A stretch of DNA of 64,000 nt, taken from positions 16,081,270 through 16,145,269 of the forward strand of contig NC_052669.1 in assembly GCF_016802725.1 (NCBI RefSeq), written 5' to 3'. The DNA comes from Solenopsis invicta. Taxonomy: Eukaryota > Arthropoda > Insecta > Hymenoptera > Formicidae. How positions within the stretch are numbered: the stretch's first letter is position 1; every line of letters starts with the position of its first letter. The notes below the pieces were generated by a model. The model searched no databases. It was not told the origin of the DNA and saw only the letters and a program-made list of their open reading frames with translations. The translations under genes and the position numbers were made by a program. Below, in pieces: positions 10,976 through 20,580 of the stretch.

Positions 10976-11491
10976 ATGGAGAAATTGTGGACAGTTGTAC
11001 ATTTCATTGATGAAAATGCCGTTGAAGCCGTTCCATCTACTTGGATTATTAATAACAAATGTTATTGGCCGCCATTTCCAAAAGAAAAAATTGTTGCAGC
11101 AATTAAAAAACATGCTAAACCTAATACATGTTGGCCTTCACATGATATCAAAACTTTCAGAAACAACAGTTACGGTAAATACAAAATGAATATTCATGCA
11201 TACTACTTTCTTACTCTAATAATACAATTAATCAGTAACATTGTTATTTTTCATTATAATACTATTAATGTTTACAAATTTTTAGATAACTATGGAACAG
11301 CCAGGGAAAAAACTAGAAAAGCTGAATTTACATCAGAATTAAATTCTGATACTGAGCGAGAAAGAGAAAATGTCAAAACTTCAAAGAGAAAAATTTACTC
11401 AAAAATGTTGTCTTCATGTTCAAATGATTTTGATGAAGAGTGTATTAACACTAAATTACCTACGCCTTCAATTATGCAAGGTCGGTTTTAA
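10976..11491 (+). CDS. DUF4806-type protein, N-terminal part, with probable intron
   Basis: The frame begins MEKLWTVVHFIDENAVEAVP, then WINNK-like and CYWPPFPKEKIVAAIKKH, which resembles the N-terminal module of insect proteins annotated with DUF4806, usually found in mobile-element context. A splice donor (G|GTAAAT at 11174-11180) and acceptor (TTTTTAG ending 11285) would remove a hydrophobic AT-rich stretch and join to NYGTAREKTRKAEFTSELNSDTE, which fits the family better. The frame is also open through the intron. The typical C-terminal DUF4806 domain is absent because a stop at 11489 and an LTR fragment follow. It lies just downstream of the transposase remnant and is probably part of the same element. 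Function is unknown. Confidence 0.45.
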   Translation: MEKLWTVVHFIDENAVEAVPSTWIINNKCYWPPFPKEKIVAAIKKHAKPNTCWPSHDIKTFRNNSYGKYKMNIHAYYFLTLIIQLISNIVIFHYNTINVYKFLDNYGTAREKTRKAEFTSELNSDTERERENVKTSKRKIYSKMLSSCSNDFDEECINTKLPTPSIMQGRF

Positions 11492-11569
11492 TATTTTAAA
11501 TATTTTATAAAATTATAAATAATATTGAATTATTACAACATTTATTATTTCAATATCTATTTTTGGATT

Positions 11570-12161
11570 TTTAAATTTATTTCTTTTGCACGGTGTCTAA
11601 TTGTATGGTGTCCAAGTAAAGACCATTTGCCGAGAGCAGGAAACTGGAGCTGGCTTTATGTTGAGCAGGCAAGATCGCTTGCCGGAGCCTAAGTTGCTTG
11701 AGCCCACGGTACTCGACGGAAAAACAGGATAGAAGCGGTCGCTGGCGAAAAGTATTCCGCAAAAACCAAGGCACTTGACTCCTTTTCGGAACCTGGGTAG
11801 CTTTTTCTGGTCGGACGGATCAGGAAGAAGAGAGCCACGAGATGCGCGCTCTCTTGGCTTATATGCCCAAGCTCGGTGGTCGGGGGATACTCAAGGAGCG
11901 GTCGGAAGCTCAGCGGAGCTAACATCCCCGCCACTCGCGATCGGGTACGGAAAACGGAACGCGTTCGAAGTGCGTGAGATCGGCGACGACTGTGCGTGTG
12001 CGCCGAGATTGTCGTTGCGCGGGATGCTTTGTTCAAGCGCGCGCGGACGTATACAATTTACTAGGCGCTATGCGCTTTGTCGCTACTGTTCAGCGGATGT
12101 TCGGCCGAACTGCGTGGGATGGTGGAAGGTCCGGGAGGTGGTAGCAGGTCGGTTTGTTACA
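11570..12161 (-). repeat. Partial solo LTR, Gypsy-type
   Basis: Read on the minus strand it starts TGTAACAAACCGACC, like the solo LTR at 28884 (TGTAACAAACCGCC), is GC-rich, and carries a TATA box GGCATATAAGCC at 11857-11868. The far end and its target duplication are missing, so it is truncated. Frames across it (for example 11775-12188) are not genes. Confidence 0.6.
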
Positions 12162-12318
12162 CAATTAAAAAATATATGTCAATCTTGAAATTGATAGATT
12201 TTATGGATGGCAGGTTCTTTACACGCAAACGTTATATTACGTTCACAAAAACGTTAATTAAATTTAAATAGATTTTGTCAATAATTATTTTATTTTGAAG
12301 TAAAATACTGAGAGAAAT

Positions 12319-12490
12319 CATGCCGAAATTAAAGAAACAAAAATTTTATAGTCATCAGCATCAAAGCCGACTTATAGAACAAATGTTACAAGGAATTGAA
12401 CTTGGTGATTGTAAAGAATTGGAGAATTTATCTAAAACAAGATTCTACTACAGAATCATTTGTCAATCAAACCCAAATTGACCGTATTGA
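12319..12490 (+). pseudogene. N-terminal exon of the second transposase copy
   Basis: It opens with MPKLKKQKFYSHQHQSRL. This is only loosely like copy 1 at 8630 (both start MPK- and are basic). After one frameshift it reads DSTTESFVNQTQIDRIE and ends at a perfect splice donor GTAAGT (12491). The rest of this copy is separated by a solo LTR and a mariner; a C-terminal piece is at 15031-15217. Confidence 0.35.
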
Positions 12491-12541
12491 AGTAAGTCCA
12501 TTGTTAAAACTTAACATAGATATGATTTCTTAATTCCTCCG

Positions 12542-13362
12542 TGTTGAGAAATAGGTGATTAGTTTGTTCAGATTATAGAAAAGCGATTATAGAAAAGTAA
12601 TTGTGTCAACATTGGAACCTATTTTCGTTAGACTAGTTCGTAAGCTTAAATATTAGATTTCATAACCCGATGTGTCAAGCGCGCTTATTTTCAAAATATC
12701 ATGTTAATTCATCGATACCGAGGTCAGGGAAACAATTAGTTATATTGCTCTGCATGTGCGATCAGCCGTTTTCCATGTGATTTTGGCCTTCTCGACATCG
12801 GGAGAACAATATTGACCATCGGATAAGATTTCGCGTCAATAATCTCGTCCCTTCCAAAGGGGCCTGTTCGATCCAATTTTCGGGTACAACCGAAGCTCAC
12901 TCCGTAGAGAGATTCACCGAGGCACAGTAAAGCGAGCGACATCGAAATTTCGGGATAACGGGTCGAGACATTAGCGCATTTGATTCGAGAGCGAGCGCAA
13001 CGGCTCACCGCTCCATCACTACAGTGACACGGCGTGTTGGAAGAGTGAGCTTGTAAAAAATTTGTGATAAATAAAATAAAATTAATCATTATTTGAGATC
13101 ACGAAATTGAGGGTTCTTTCTTGTCGACCACTCCTTCTGCCCATCGTTGATATTAAAGCTGAATGAAGAGAACCGGTGCTCGTCTCGATACGACTGTGCA
13201 AGGCAGAACGCGACCGTGCTCAACTGACATTACGGTCCTTCTGAAGATCAACTCGGCTGGACCTCGATTTGTCGTTCGACACACACAACTTTCTTTGCGC
13301 TTTCGCTAAGCGAAGCCGGCGTCCGCGGTCATCGCGAAATTCTCAAATTCGCGTCCGCAACA
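12542..13362. repeat. Solo LTR (821 bp) with 5-bp target duplication
   Basis: Ends are TGTTG (12542) and CAACA (13362). CTCCG at 12537-12541 is repeated exactly at 13363-13367. A polyadenylation-like GATAAATAAAATAAA lies near 13070. There is no coding capacity. Orientation suggested by the poly(A) signal is plus. The family is not identified. Confidence 0.8.
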
Positions 13363-13630
13363 CTCCGATCACATGTATTTGGTACTACTTGGACAAGTAA
13401 AAAAAAAATGCTGAAATTAATGACCGGAAAATCAAATCCAACGAAATTGGGGACACAACAAGTTCTCGATATTTCACGTAGACAATTTGCACTAAGAACA
13501 CATTCTGTTAAAATTTGCTCGAAAATGCAGAGCATTAAATGAGCTTGAGCGAATGAAGGCAATCAAATATATAAAGAATATACCTTGTATACTGGACTAA
13601 TAGTTCTTCGTAAAGTCGTAAGGACGTGTA

Positions 13631-14952
13631 CGAGGTGTGTTCAAAAAGTATCGCGAATTTTGTGTTTTTTCAAAAATTATTTATTTATTCATGAATATCT
13701 ATTTTGTCCCCTTCAAAGTAATCCCCATGAGATATTATACACTTGTGCCAACGGTTTTTCCAATCTTCGAAGCACTTCAAAAAATCATTTTTTTTTATCT
13801 TGTTCAGCTCCTCCTTCGATGCCGTCTTTATCTCGTCAAGCGTAGCGTAACGTCGTCCTTTCATGGACCTCTTCAGTTTAGGGAACAAGAAAAAGTCACA
13901 GGGGGCCAGATCTGGGGAATACGGTGGCTGCGGCATCATTAGTGTGTTGTTTTTGGCCAAAAAGTCGCGCACAAGCAACGATGTGTGAGCAGGGGCGTTA
14001 TCGTGGTGCAAAAGCCAATTTTTGTTCTTCCACAAATCCGGGCGTTTCTGGCGGATTGCTTCGCGCAAATTGCGCATAACTTGCAGGTAATATTCCTTAT
14101 TGACCGTTCTACCCTGTGGCAAGAACTCATGATGCACCACGCCCCTGCAATCGAAGAAAACTGTCAGCAAAACTTTCACATTCGACCGAACTTGGCGCGC
14201 TTTTTTCGGTCTTGGTTCGTGCGGCAGCTTCCATTGAGATGATTGAGCTTTGGTTTCCACGTCATAACCATAAACCCACGATTCGTCACCAGTTATGACC
14301 CTCTGGAGCAAATTTGGGTCGTCGCGGACAGAGTCCAACATCTCATTAGCAATGTTCATGCGATGCTGTTTTTGGTCGCAATTGAGCAATTTTGGTACGA
14401 ATTTCGCGGCGACCCGTCTCATGCCCAAATCATTGATAAAAATCGAATGGCACGAGCCAATCGATATGTTTAGGTCCTCAGCAACTTCTCTAACGGTGAT
14501 TCGACGATTGGCCAATACCATTTTCTCCACTTCATTAATTTTTTCGTCTGTTGTTGAAGTGCTCGGGCGTCCGGCACGCTCTTCGTCGTTCACATCTTCT
14601 CGGCCTTCTGAGAACATTTTGTACCACCGATAAACGTTGCTTCGATCCAAGGTAGCTTCTCCGTATGCCACAGTCAACATTCGGAATGCATCCGCGCACT
14701 TAATTTCGTTTTTCACACAAAATTTGATACAGGTTCTTTGATCCATTTTTTTGAATAGGTAAAAATCGAAGACGATCCAAAACACGTGCAAGCAAAGCAG
14801 CTGTCAACAATTAAGTGAACATTCAAAATGGCCGAGCTTGTCGGAATAAGTGAGAGACATGAGTACCAACATAACGCCACAAAAAGATCGAAATTCGAAT
14901 ATACGTAACCCGCGAAAATTCAAAATTCGCGATACTTTTTGAACACACCTCA
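13631..14952 (-). mobile_element. Full-length mariner element, copy 1 (1322 bp)
   Basis: TIRs start CGAGGTGTGTTCAAAAAGTA on the left and, inverted, TGAGGTGTGTTCAAAAAGTA on the right. TA dinucleotides flank it at 13629-13630 and 14953-14954, as expected for Tc1/mariner insertion. It carries one intact transposase gene on the minus strand. It inserted into the remains of the second transposase copy. Confidence 0.95.
13685..14746 (-). CDS. Mariner transposase, intact (353 aa)
   Basis: The start is taken as MDQRTCIKF (14746), because upstream residues run into the TIR-proximal region and mariner transposases are about 345-355 aa. Residues 1-120 form the two helix-turn-helix DNA-binding segments (IKCADAFRMLTVAYG, RRITVREVAEDLNIS). 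The catalytic triad is complete: D in VITGDESWVYGYD, D in LLHHDNAPAHTS, D in YSPDLAPCDFFLFP, with 34 residues between the last two (DD34D). It would bind the TIRs and cut and paste the element at TA. No stops or frameshifts. The copy at 50703-51764 differs at only a few positions. It is a good candidate for a recently active element. Confidence 0.95.
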   Translation of the reverse strand: MDQRTCIKFCVKNEIKCADAFRMLTVAYGEATLDRSNVYRWYKMFSEGREDVNDEERAGRPSTSTTDEKINEVEKMVLANRRITVREVAEDLNISIGSCHSIFINDLGMRRVAAKFVPKLLNCDQKQHRMNIANEMLDSVRDDPNLLQRVITGDESWVYGYDVETKAQSSQWKLPHEPRPKKARQVRSNVKVLLTVFFDCRGVVHHEFLPQGRTVNKEYYLQVMRNLREAIRQKRPDLWKNKNWLLHHDNAPAHTSLLVRDFLAKNNTLMMPQPPYSPDLAPCDFFLFPKLKRSMKGRRYATLDEIKTASKEELNKIKKNDFLKCFEDWKNRWHKCIISHGDYFEGDKIDIHE

Positions 14953-15030
14953 TATGAGCACTTTTTTAAATTATCAATAGCTATACGTTTTTTCGCAGCT
15001 CCCGGAATAGATGTAGAACAAACAGGTACG

Positions 15031-15217
15031 CAAAGAATTTATTACAAGAGCATTTTACTTTTTAATATTGTATGGAATAAACAATGCTACATATAATACT
15101 CATGGATTATTACATCTAGCTAATAATACTTTAAAATGGGGACCATTAGACGAATTTTCCCCATTTATTTTTGAAAACTACTTGCAAGAAATAAAAAAAA
15201 ATTGTGAGAAAAAATGA
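15031..15217 (+). pseudogene. C-terminal fragment of the second Tnp2-like transposase copy
   Basis: The plus frame reads FLILYGINNATYNTHGLLHL, then NTLKWGPLDEFSPFIFENYL. It corresponds to the LYGKEN...HHLLHICDDAEKFGTLQNFSAFLFENYL region of copy 1 near 10040-10170. It stops at TGA 15215. Position and orientation fit the same gene as the exon at 12319, interrupted by a solo LTR and a mariner. Confidence 0.55.
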
Positions 15218-15367
15218 TAAATTTCTTCAACAAATAAGTAACAGAGTTTCTGAAATAAGCAGATATTGTGTCATTGTTTAAATTATCGATCGCTTCGAAT
15301 TTATACCTATAAATTAGGGAAAGAATGTCACAATGGATTCTTGATAAATGAGCAGACCGCCGATGTA

Positions 15368-15925
15368 CAGGGTGTTCTTTTATTTTGAGACATTGGAATA
15401 ACTCGAAAAGTATCGGTCCTAGGAAAAAAGAGTTGGTACTAAAGTTGTTCAGTTTGAAGGGGGAAACCTGATGGTGATCTTATTGTACATATACCATGTA
15501 TGTTCAAGGTCATTTAAAAATCAACATGCGTTTTTCTAATACAAACCCTTAGTTTTTGTAACGGCATCGGATTCTGCAGAAAATTCCAAGCAATTTTTAT
15601 CCTAAACGTTTTATTCTACGACTACACGATTGAGAGATATTGAGTTGTGTTAGTCAGATATTGAATGAATACTAGAATTGCAGTAAAATGCTCACGTTCC
15701 ATGTTATTTGTCAACTGATAACTGAAAGAGGAAGCAATAGCCTCTTTGCCGACTTCATTTCTGCGAAACATTCTGGATCCGTCACTAGTTGAAAACCTTG
15801 ATCTGAACTATCTCAAAGATGCGTTGAGATGCTTGGACTGTCCTCAAATACTAGGAACTCCCTCTTGTGGTTTATCCCGAGAACATGGCATGACCTCCAA
15901 GTACAACTACACTTCCTTCCCGTAG
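15368..15925 (+). repeat. CAGGGTGTT-type insect repeat, copy 1
   Basis: It begins CAGGGTGTTCTTTTATTTTG. Long stretches match, in reverse orientation, 23655-24238, for example GGAAACCTGATGGTGATCTT, CAAGGTCATTTAAAAATCAA and TTTATCCCGAGAACATG. It has no coding potential that I recognise. The two copies bracket the BEL/Pao element. Confidence 0.75.
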
Positions 15926-15990
15926 TATAGACAGTACAAAATTACATTTGGAAAAAAAAGGTAAAAAAAGGTGCTAAGGGTATGGGAGTA

Positions 15991-16501
15991 TGTTCAATAC
16001 GCGCATCATCGTTGTCGCTCGGTTTCCATTGCGCGTGTTTGAGATTGATTCGTTTTTATCGCACCTTTGCGATTGCCCTATATTCAACGCCTACTCCGTT
16101 TTCCTCGCGAGTTTTCCCTTGGCAACAAGCCTCCGTTTGCGCATATTCCCATAAAGCGTCGGGCGTTTAGACAGGTGAATATTTGCGTTTCCGATTGTCT
16201 TTTTGATCCCGATTTCTGCGCTGCTCTCGCGCTCCGCGATCGCAATTATTCGCAATTCAGTCACCGATGCGTACGGACGTATCTGTACATTTTTTTATTT
16301 AACCTTTTCAAGTGTGTCGATATTTCTTGTACCCCGTTTTCGCAAAGCTGTAGTGTGTTCAAAGTTTTTAAATAAACTTATTTAAGAAATTAGAGAATCA
16401 CCCAGCAATTCTCGACCGCGCGTTTCTTGTGAATTATTTGGTGCGTGACGCGCGGACAGGGCACGAACCCCAGATTTTGAGAGCCATTCTCGAATCAAAC
16501 A
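15991..16501 (+). repeat. BEL/Pao 5' LTR (511 bp)
   Basis: It runs from TGTTCAATACGCGC to GAATCAAACA and matches 22454-22962. GAGTA at 15986-15990 is repeated at 22963-22967. A poly(A) signal-like AAATAAACTT lies near 16370. Small frames inside it are not genes. Confidence 0.95.
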
Positions 16502-16507
16502 ATTTTA

Positions 16508-16525
16508 TGGTCCTTCGAGCCGGAT
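16508..16525 (+). promoter_or_regulatory. Primer-binding site, tRNA-Tyr
   Basis: TGGTCCTTCGAGCCGGAT is exactly complementary to the 3' end of insect tRNA-Tyr (ending ATCCGGCTCGAAGGA plus CCA) as I know it. It lies 6 nt after the 5' LTR. Confidence 0.85.
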
Positions 16526-17164
16526 ATTCCACTCCGGATTATCCACACGATACTAGAACATCGACTACAGCGCAATCCAGCGGGGTCAAGGCTTCGGGTG
16601 TCAATTGCCCATCGACACGACACGATCTTCTGAGCGTCGTTTTCCGGTCAGAAAAATTCACGGTTAAACGACGTCGCAGTTAAACATACACTGCAGCAAA
16701 TACAACTCTTCCGGCCAAACGCACATTCAAAGCGGCCGGCGTCTCCCGAGCGGAGCTGCGGTTCAGAGCATCAAGAAGCAGGCATCCGGACGATTGGAGT
16801 GCGTTTCTCCAAGGAGGCCCTCCCAGAAGCTGACGACGATTCTTTAGCGGCGTCTAGCGATCGGCATATCTTCACGCAGCGGCACGAGCATTCAGAGGTC
16901 GGCGTCGCATGTATCGAGTAAAGCGGCACAGACATTCAACGGTCGGCGTTGCACGCAGCGAGTAACGGATATCCCGACAATCTGCGCATTTACCAGGAGG
17001 CCGTATCAAACGACGACGTCATCCACGGGGAAAACCTTTCGGCGCTTGCGTTAATTATTAATTAGGCGTTTAGTAAGGTAAGGAAAATTGTTTTCATTGC
17101 TGTTGCCGACTAAACCGTTTCTCTTTTCTTTTGCATCGTGTGCGCCCGCGTCTTTCATTTCATT

Positions 17165-18330
17165 ATGTCGAATGAAGATATTGCCGCGCTCAAGAAACAG
17201 CGCTCCATCATTAAAGGCTCATGTACACGAATTAAGACATATGTAGATTCAGTAGTCGCAATTTCTCCGTCAATAATCGCTCAACTCGAGGAGCGTAAAT
17301 TAAAACTGAATCATTATTGGATGAAATATGATAGGGTACAAACGCGAATATAGCTTGCCGATGAATCGGAGACTGTCGATCGCGTGACATTCGAAGACTC
17401 ATTTTACGCGTTATCATCTAAAGCTCACGAATTAGTCGTAAAGGCTATGTCGGCGACGCGTACGCCGGTTCCACCCTCTCCAGCCTCGACAAGTTCTCGC
17501 GATACAGCTGAATCATTTGTGCACGTCCGCCTTCCTAAATTAAATCTGCCTACGTTTTCCGGGAAATACGACGAGTGGTTTCCCTTCTATGACACTTTTG
17601 TATCGGTCATACATTCTAACGTTACATTCTACGTTAATATTTGAGAGCGTCTCTTACTGGTGACGCGAGTAAGGTAATTAATTCTTTGGAAATTTCTGAT
17701 GCAAATTATGAGGTCGCATGAACCCTCCTCAAGCATCGATACAATAACAAAAGAGTCATTGTTCAAAATCATGTAAAGGCATTGATGGAATTGCCAACTA
17801 TGGCGAAGGAAAACCACTTGGAGTTAAGAAAAATTACGGACGGTGCCGCAAAACATTTGCATGCTCTCCACACTCTAAGACGTCCGATTTCTCATTGGGA
17901 CGACCTGCTCGTACACATACTTAGCTCGAAACTTGACGCTGTTACGCTCAGAGAATGGCAGTCGGCATTGACCGGCGCTGAATTGCCAACACTCCAGCAA
18001 TTTTTTTATTTTACCACTCACCAATGTCAGATGCTCGAAGCTACTAATGGAATTAACGCACCGCTTTCAAAGGCATCTCAGTCAGGTTCCGAACGCCAGT
18101 CCTCCTGCGCAGCAACTATACGCCCAAAGTGCAATTATTGCAGTGGCGAACATTTAATTTACCGCTGCAAACAATTTCTAGCTCCTTCAGTTTAGCGTAG
18201 AATCACAGAAATACGTAGCCGTAAGATTTGTGCGAATTGTTTACGATCCACGTCGCACGTGGCTAATAAATGTGCTTCAGGTAGCTGCAGGGTTTGTCAA
18301 GCCAAACACAATACTCTGTTACACTCATCC
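17165..18330 (+). pseudogene. BEL/Pao Gag
   Basis: It starts MSNEDIAALKKQRSIIKGSC, a typical BEL Gag N-terminus. In-frame TAG near 17351, a stop and frameshift near 17642 and a TGA near 17718 interrupt it. Diagnostic pieces are LPKLNLPTFSGKYDEWFPFY (17525-17590), ASLTGDASKVINSLEI, LHALHTLRRPISHWDDLLVH and two zinc fingers: CNYCSGEHLIYRC and, after a TAG at 18193, CANCLRSTSHVANKC followed by CRVCQAKHNTLLH. Gag would coat the RNA and form the particle. It is broken in at least four places. Confidence 0.9.
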
Positions 18331-18654
18331 AGCTCCGCATCGGAAACATCTGAGCATAACGCAACTCCCGATGAAACGAAGCCGTCCGGTTCTACCACAG
18401 TTCTAGCGGTGCATGTATCGGACTCGATTAACAGTAGCTTTAGTATACTATCAACAGCCGTCGTTCACGCTTTCGACGTAAACGGCTCACCTCATTCATG
18501 CCAAGTACTTCTAGACAGCGGATCCAAAATTAATCTTATTTCGAAATCTTTTTTAGATACTCTCGGGATTATTTCGCGTCCGTCTAACATAACCATTTCA
18601 GGGGTAAACGGAACAATTTCTACAGCCACTCAAAAGGTCAATTTGAAATTGTAA
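18259..18654 (+). pseudogene. BEL/Pao aspartic protease region
   Basis: After the second zinc finger and a Ser/Thr-rich linker the frame reads SCQVLLDSGSKINLISKSF, an aspartic protease with DSG in place of DTG, which is usual in BEL elements, then ISGVNGTISTATQKV. It stops at TAA 18652; the same frame continues past it (NSYTATIECIVANKV) into the RT frame at 18706. The protease would process the polyprotein. Confidence 0.85.
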
Positions 18655-18705
18655 TCGCGCATAAACTCTTATACAGCTACAATAGAGTGCATCGTCGCGA
18701 ACAAA

Positions 18706-20571
18706 GTGACAGACAGAATGCCGGCACTCTCATTGAAGCGCAATATATTTTTCATTCCGCAGAATTTAAAGTTAGCCGATCCTCACTTTGACGTGTCATC
18801 TAAAATTGACGTTCTAATAGGAAATGACTTATTCTGGGAGTTATTGTGTATTGGACAGATCAAGGTCACACAAGACCATCCCATATTACAAAAGACGCGG
18901 CTAGGCTGGATTTTAGCAGGGCGATTAGGAGGCCTCGCATCGCCTTCAAGGATTCAGTCTCTTCACGTTTCAGTAACAGATACTCAATTACATGAGCAGT
19001 TGAATCGTTTATGGCAATTGAACGACAATATTGTTCCTTCAGATACTTGTACATCAGAAGAAAATTTTTGCAAACAGCATTTCATCAGCAATGTCACACA
19101 GACCTCGCAACGTCGGTATGTTGTCAAACTCCCTGTCAAGGAGCATCTCATCAGTAAGATTGGAGATTCTCGAGCCGCTGCCCTTAAACGATTATTTTCT
19201 CTAGAAAGACGTTTTCGACGCGATCCTCAATTAAAACTTCAATACTCGCTAGTCATCGACAAATATCTTTCGCTGGGTTACATGCGATTGATAAATACAC
19301 TGCCCGAAGAAAGATCAGTGACTTTCTATTTACCTCACCATTGCGTATACAAAGTAACTGGTCAGTCTTCGAAGTTGCGCGTTGTATTTGATGCGTCTTG
19401 CAAAACAGCCAGCGGTATCTCTCTAAATGATGCGTTGATGGTGGGCTCAGTCATTCAGCAGGATTTGGCATCCATCTTGACGCGCTTTCGTATTTTTCAA
19501 TACGTAATTTCTGCCGATATTATCAAAATGTACCGGAAAATTTTGGTAGACCCTTCACAAACAAGTCTGCAGAGAATTCTTTGGCGCAGCGATACCAATT
19601 CGGATGTCCAAACGTACGAATTATCAACTTTGACATACGGTACATCATCGGCATCGTTCCTGGTAACCAGATGCCTCAAACATTTGGTCGAGCAACATGC
19701 TTCCGTTTACCCTGTTGGCTCCACTTGTGTCCAGCGTGATTTTTACGTTAACGACATGCTATCAGGAGCGGACACGATTGAGGAAGTTAGTCGTATTCGG
19801 GATGAAACAATTTAATTGTTGCGTCGAGACTCTTTCGAGCTGAGCAAGTGGGCTTCTAATTGTCACAAATTGCTCGAAACAGTCGACAGCAGAAATGGCG
19901 AAATAGTCGGCATAGATGATCAAACTAATTCCTCTATTCTAGGAATTCAATGGAATCAAATCAGCGACACCTTTCATTTTTCATGCAAGCTTAATACTGT
20001 TTCTGGCATCGTATCCAAGCGCGTCATTTTATCTGAAGTTTCAAGGTTGTTTGATCCTCTCGGTCTTCTCGGCCCAATTATTGTTACGGTAAAAATCATT
20101 TTGCAACAACTGTGGCAATCCGGGATCCATTGGGATGAATCAGTACCTCAAGATATTCATTCTCGTTGGTCAACACTTAGATAACAGTTGTTCGAAATCA
20201 ATCAGTTGCAAATTCTACGCTGTGTCAAGCCAAATTCAAACTCCACCGTCATTCAAGTACATGGCTTCTGCGACGCTAGTCAACGAGCTTACGGAGCTTG
20301 CGTATACATTCGCGTCGAGCTTGGACTAGGCAAATATCAATCTGAACTGTTATGTTCGAGATCTCGCATTGCTGCCCTCAAGGCCGTGTCTCTGCCCAAG
20401 CTGGAATTATGCGCTGCCGTTCTATTGGCAAGACTGATAGCCAAAGTGGAAGAGTCGTTAAGCTTCGCACGCATTCAAACATTTCTCTTGGCGGATTCCA
20501 CGATCACGTTAAACTGGATAACGTCTCCGTCTAGGAAGTGGGCTGTTTTCATTGCCAATCGAGTGGGCTAG
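18706..20571 (+). pseudogene. BEL/Pao reverse transcriptase and RNase H
   Basis: The frame 18706-19815 covers IDVLIGNDLFWELL (the protease-RT linker typical of BEL), then RT blocks KLRVVFDASCKTASGISLND, QYVISADIIKMYRKI and RDFYVNDMLSG. The catalytic YVDD is YVND here (codon AAC), so an essential Asp is lost. A TAA at 19813, TAG at 20182 and TAG at 20569 break the frame. RNase H is seen at 20190-20560: HGFCDASQRAYGACVYIR, LPKLELCAAVLLARL, LADSTITLNWI. The enzyme would make cDNA primed by tRNA-Tyr; this copy is dead. Confidence 0.9.
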
Positions 20572-20580
20572 ATACAGCGA

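Noticed and set aside
11775..12188. Possible host gene upstream of the second transposase
   Set aside because: The frame lies within an LTR fragment carrying its own TATA box on the other strand.
13939..14633. Frames on the plus strand and alternative minus frames over the mariner (and the same set at 50957-51651)
   Set aside because: Antisense or out-of-frame shadows of the intact transposase; they recur identically in both copies because the DNA does.
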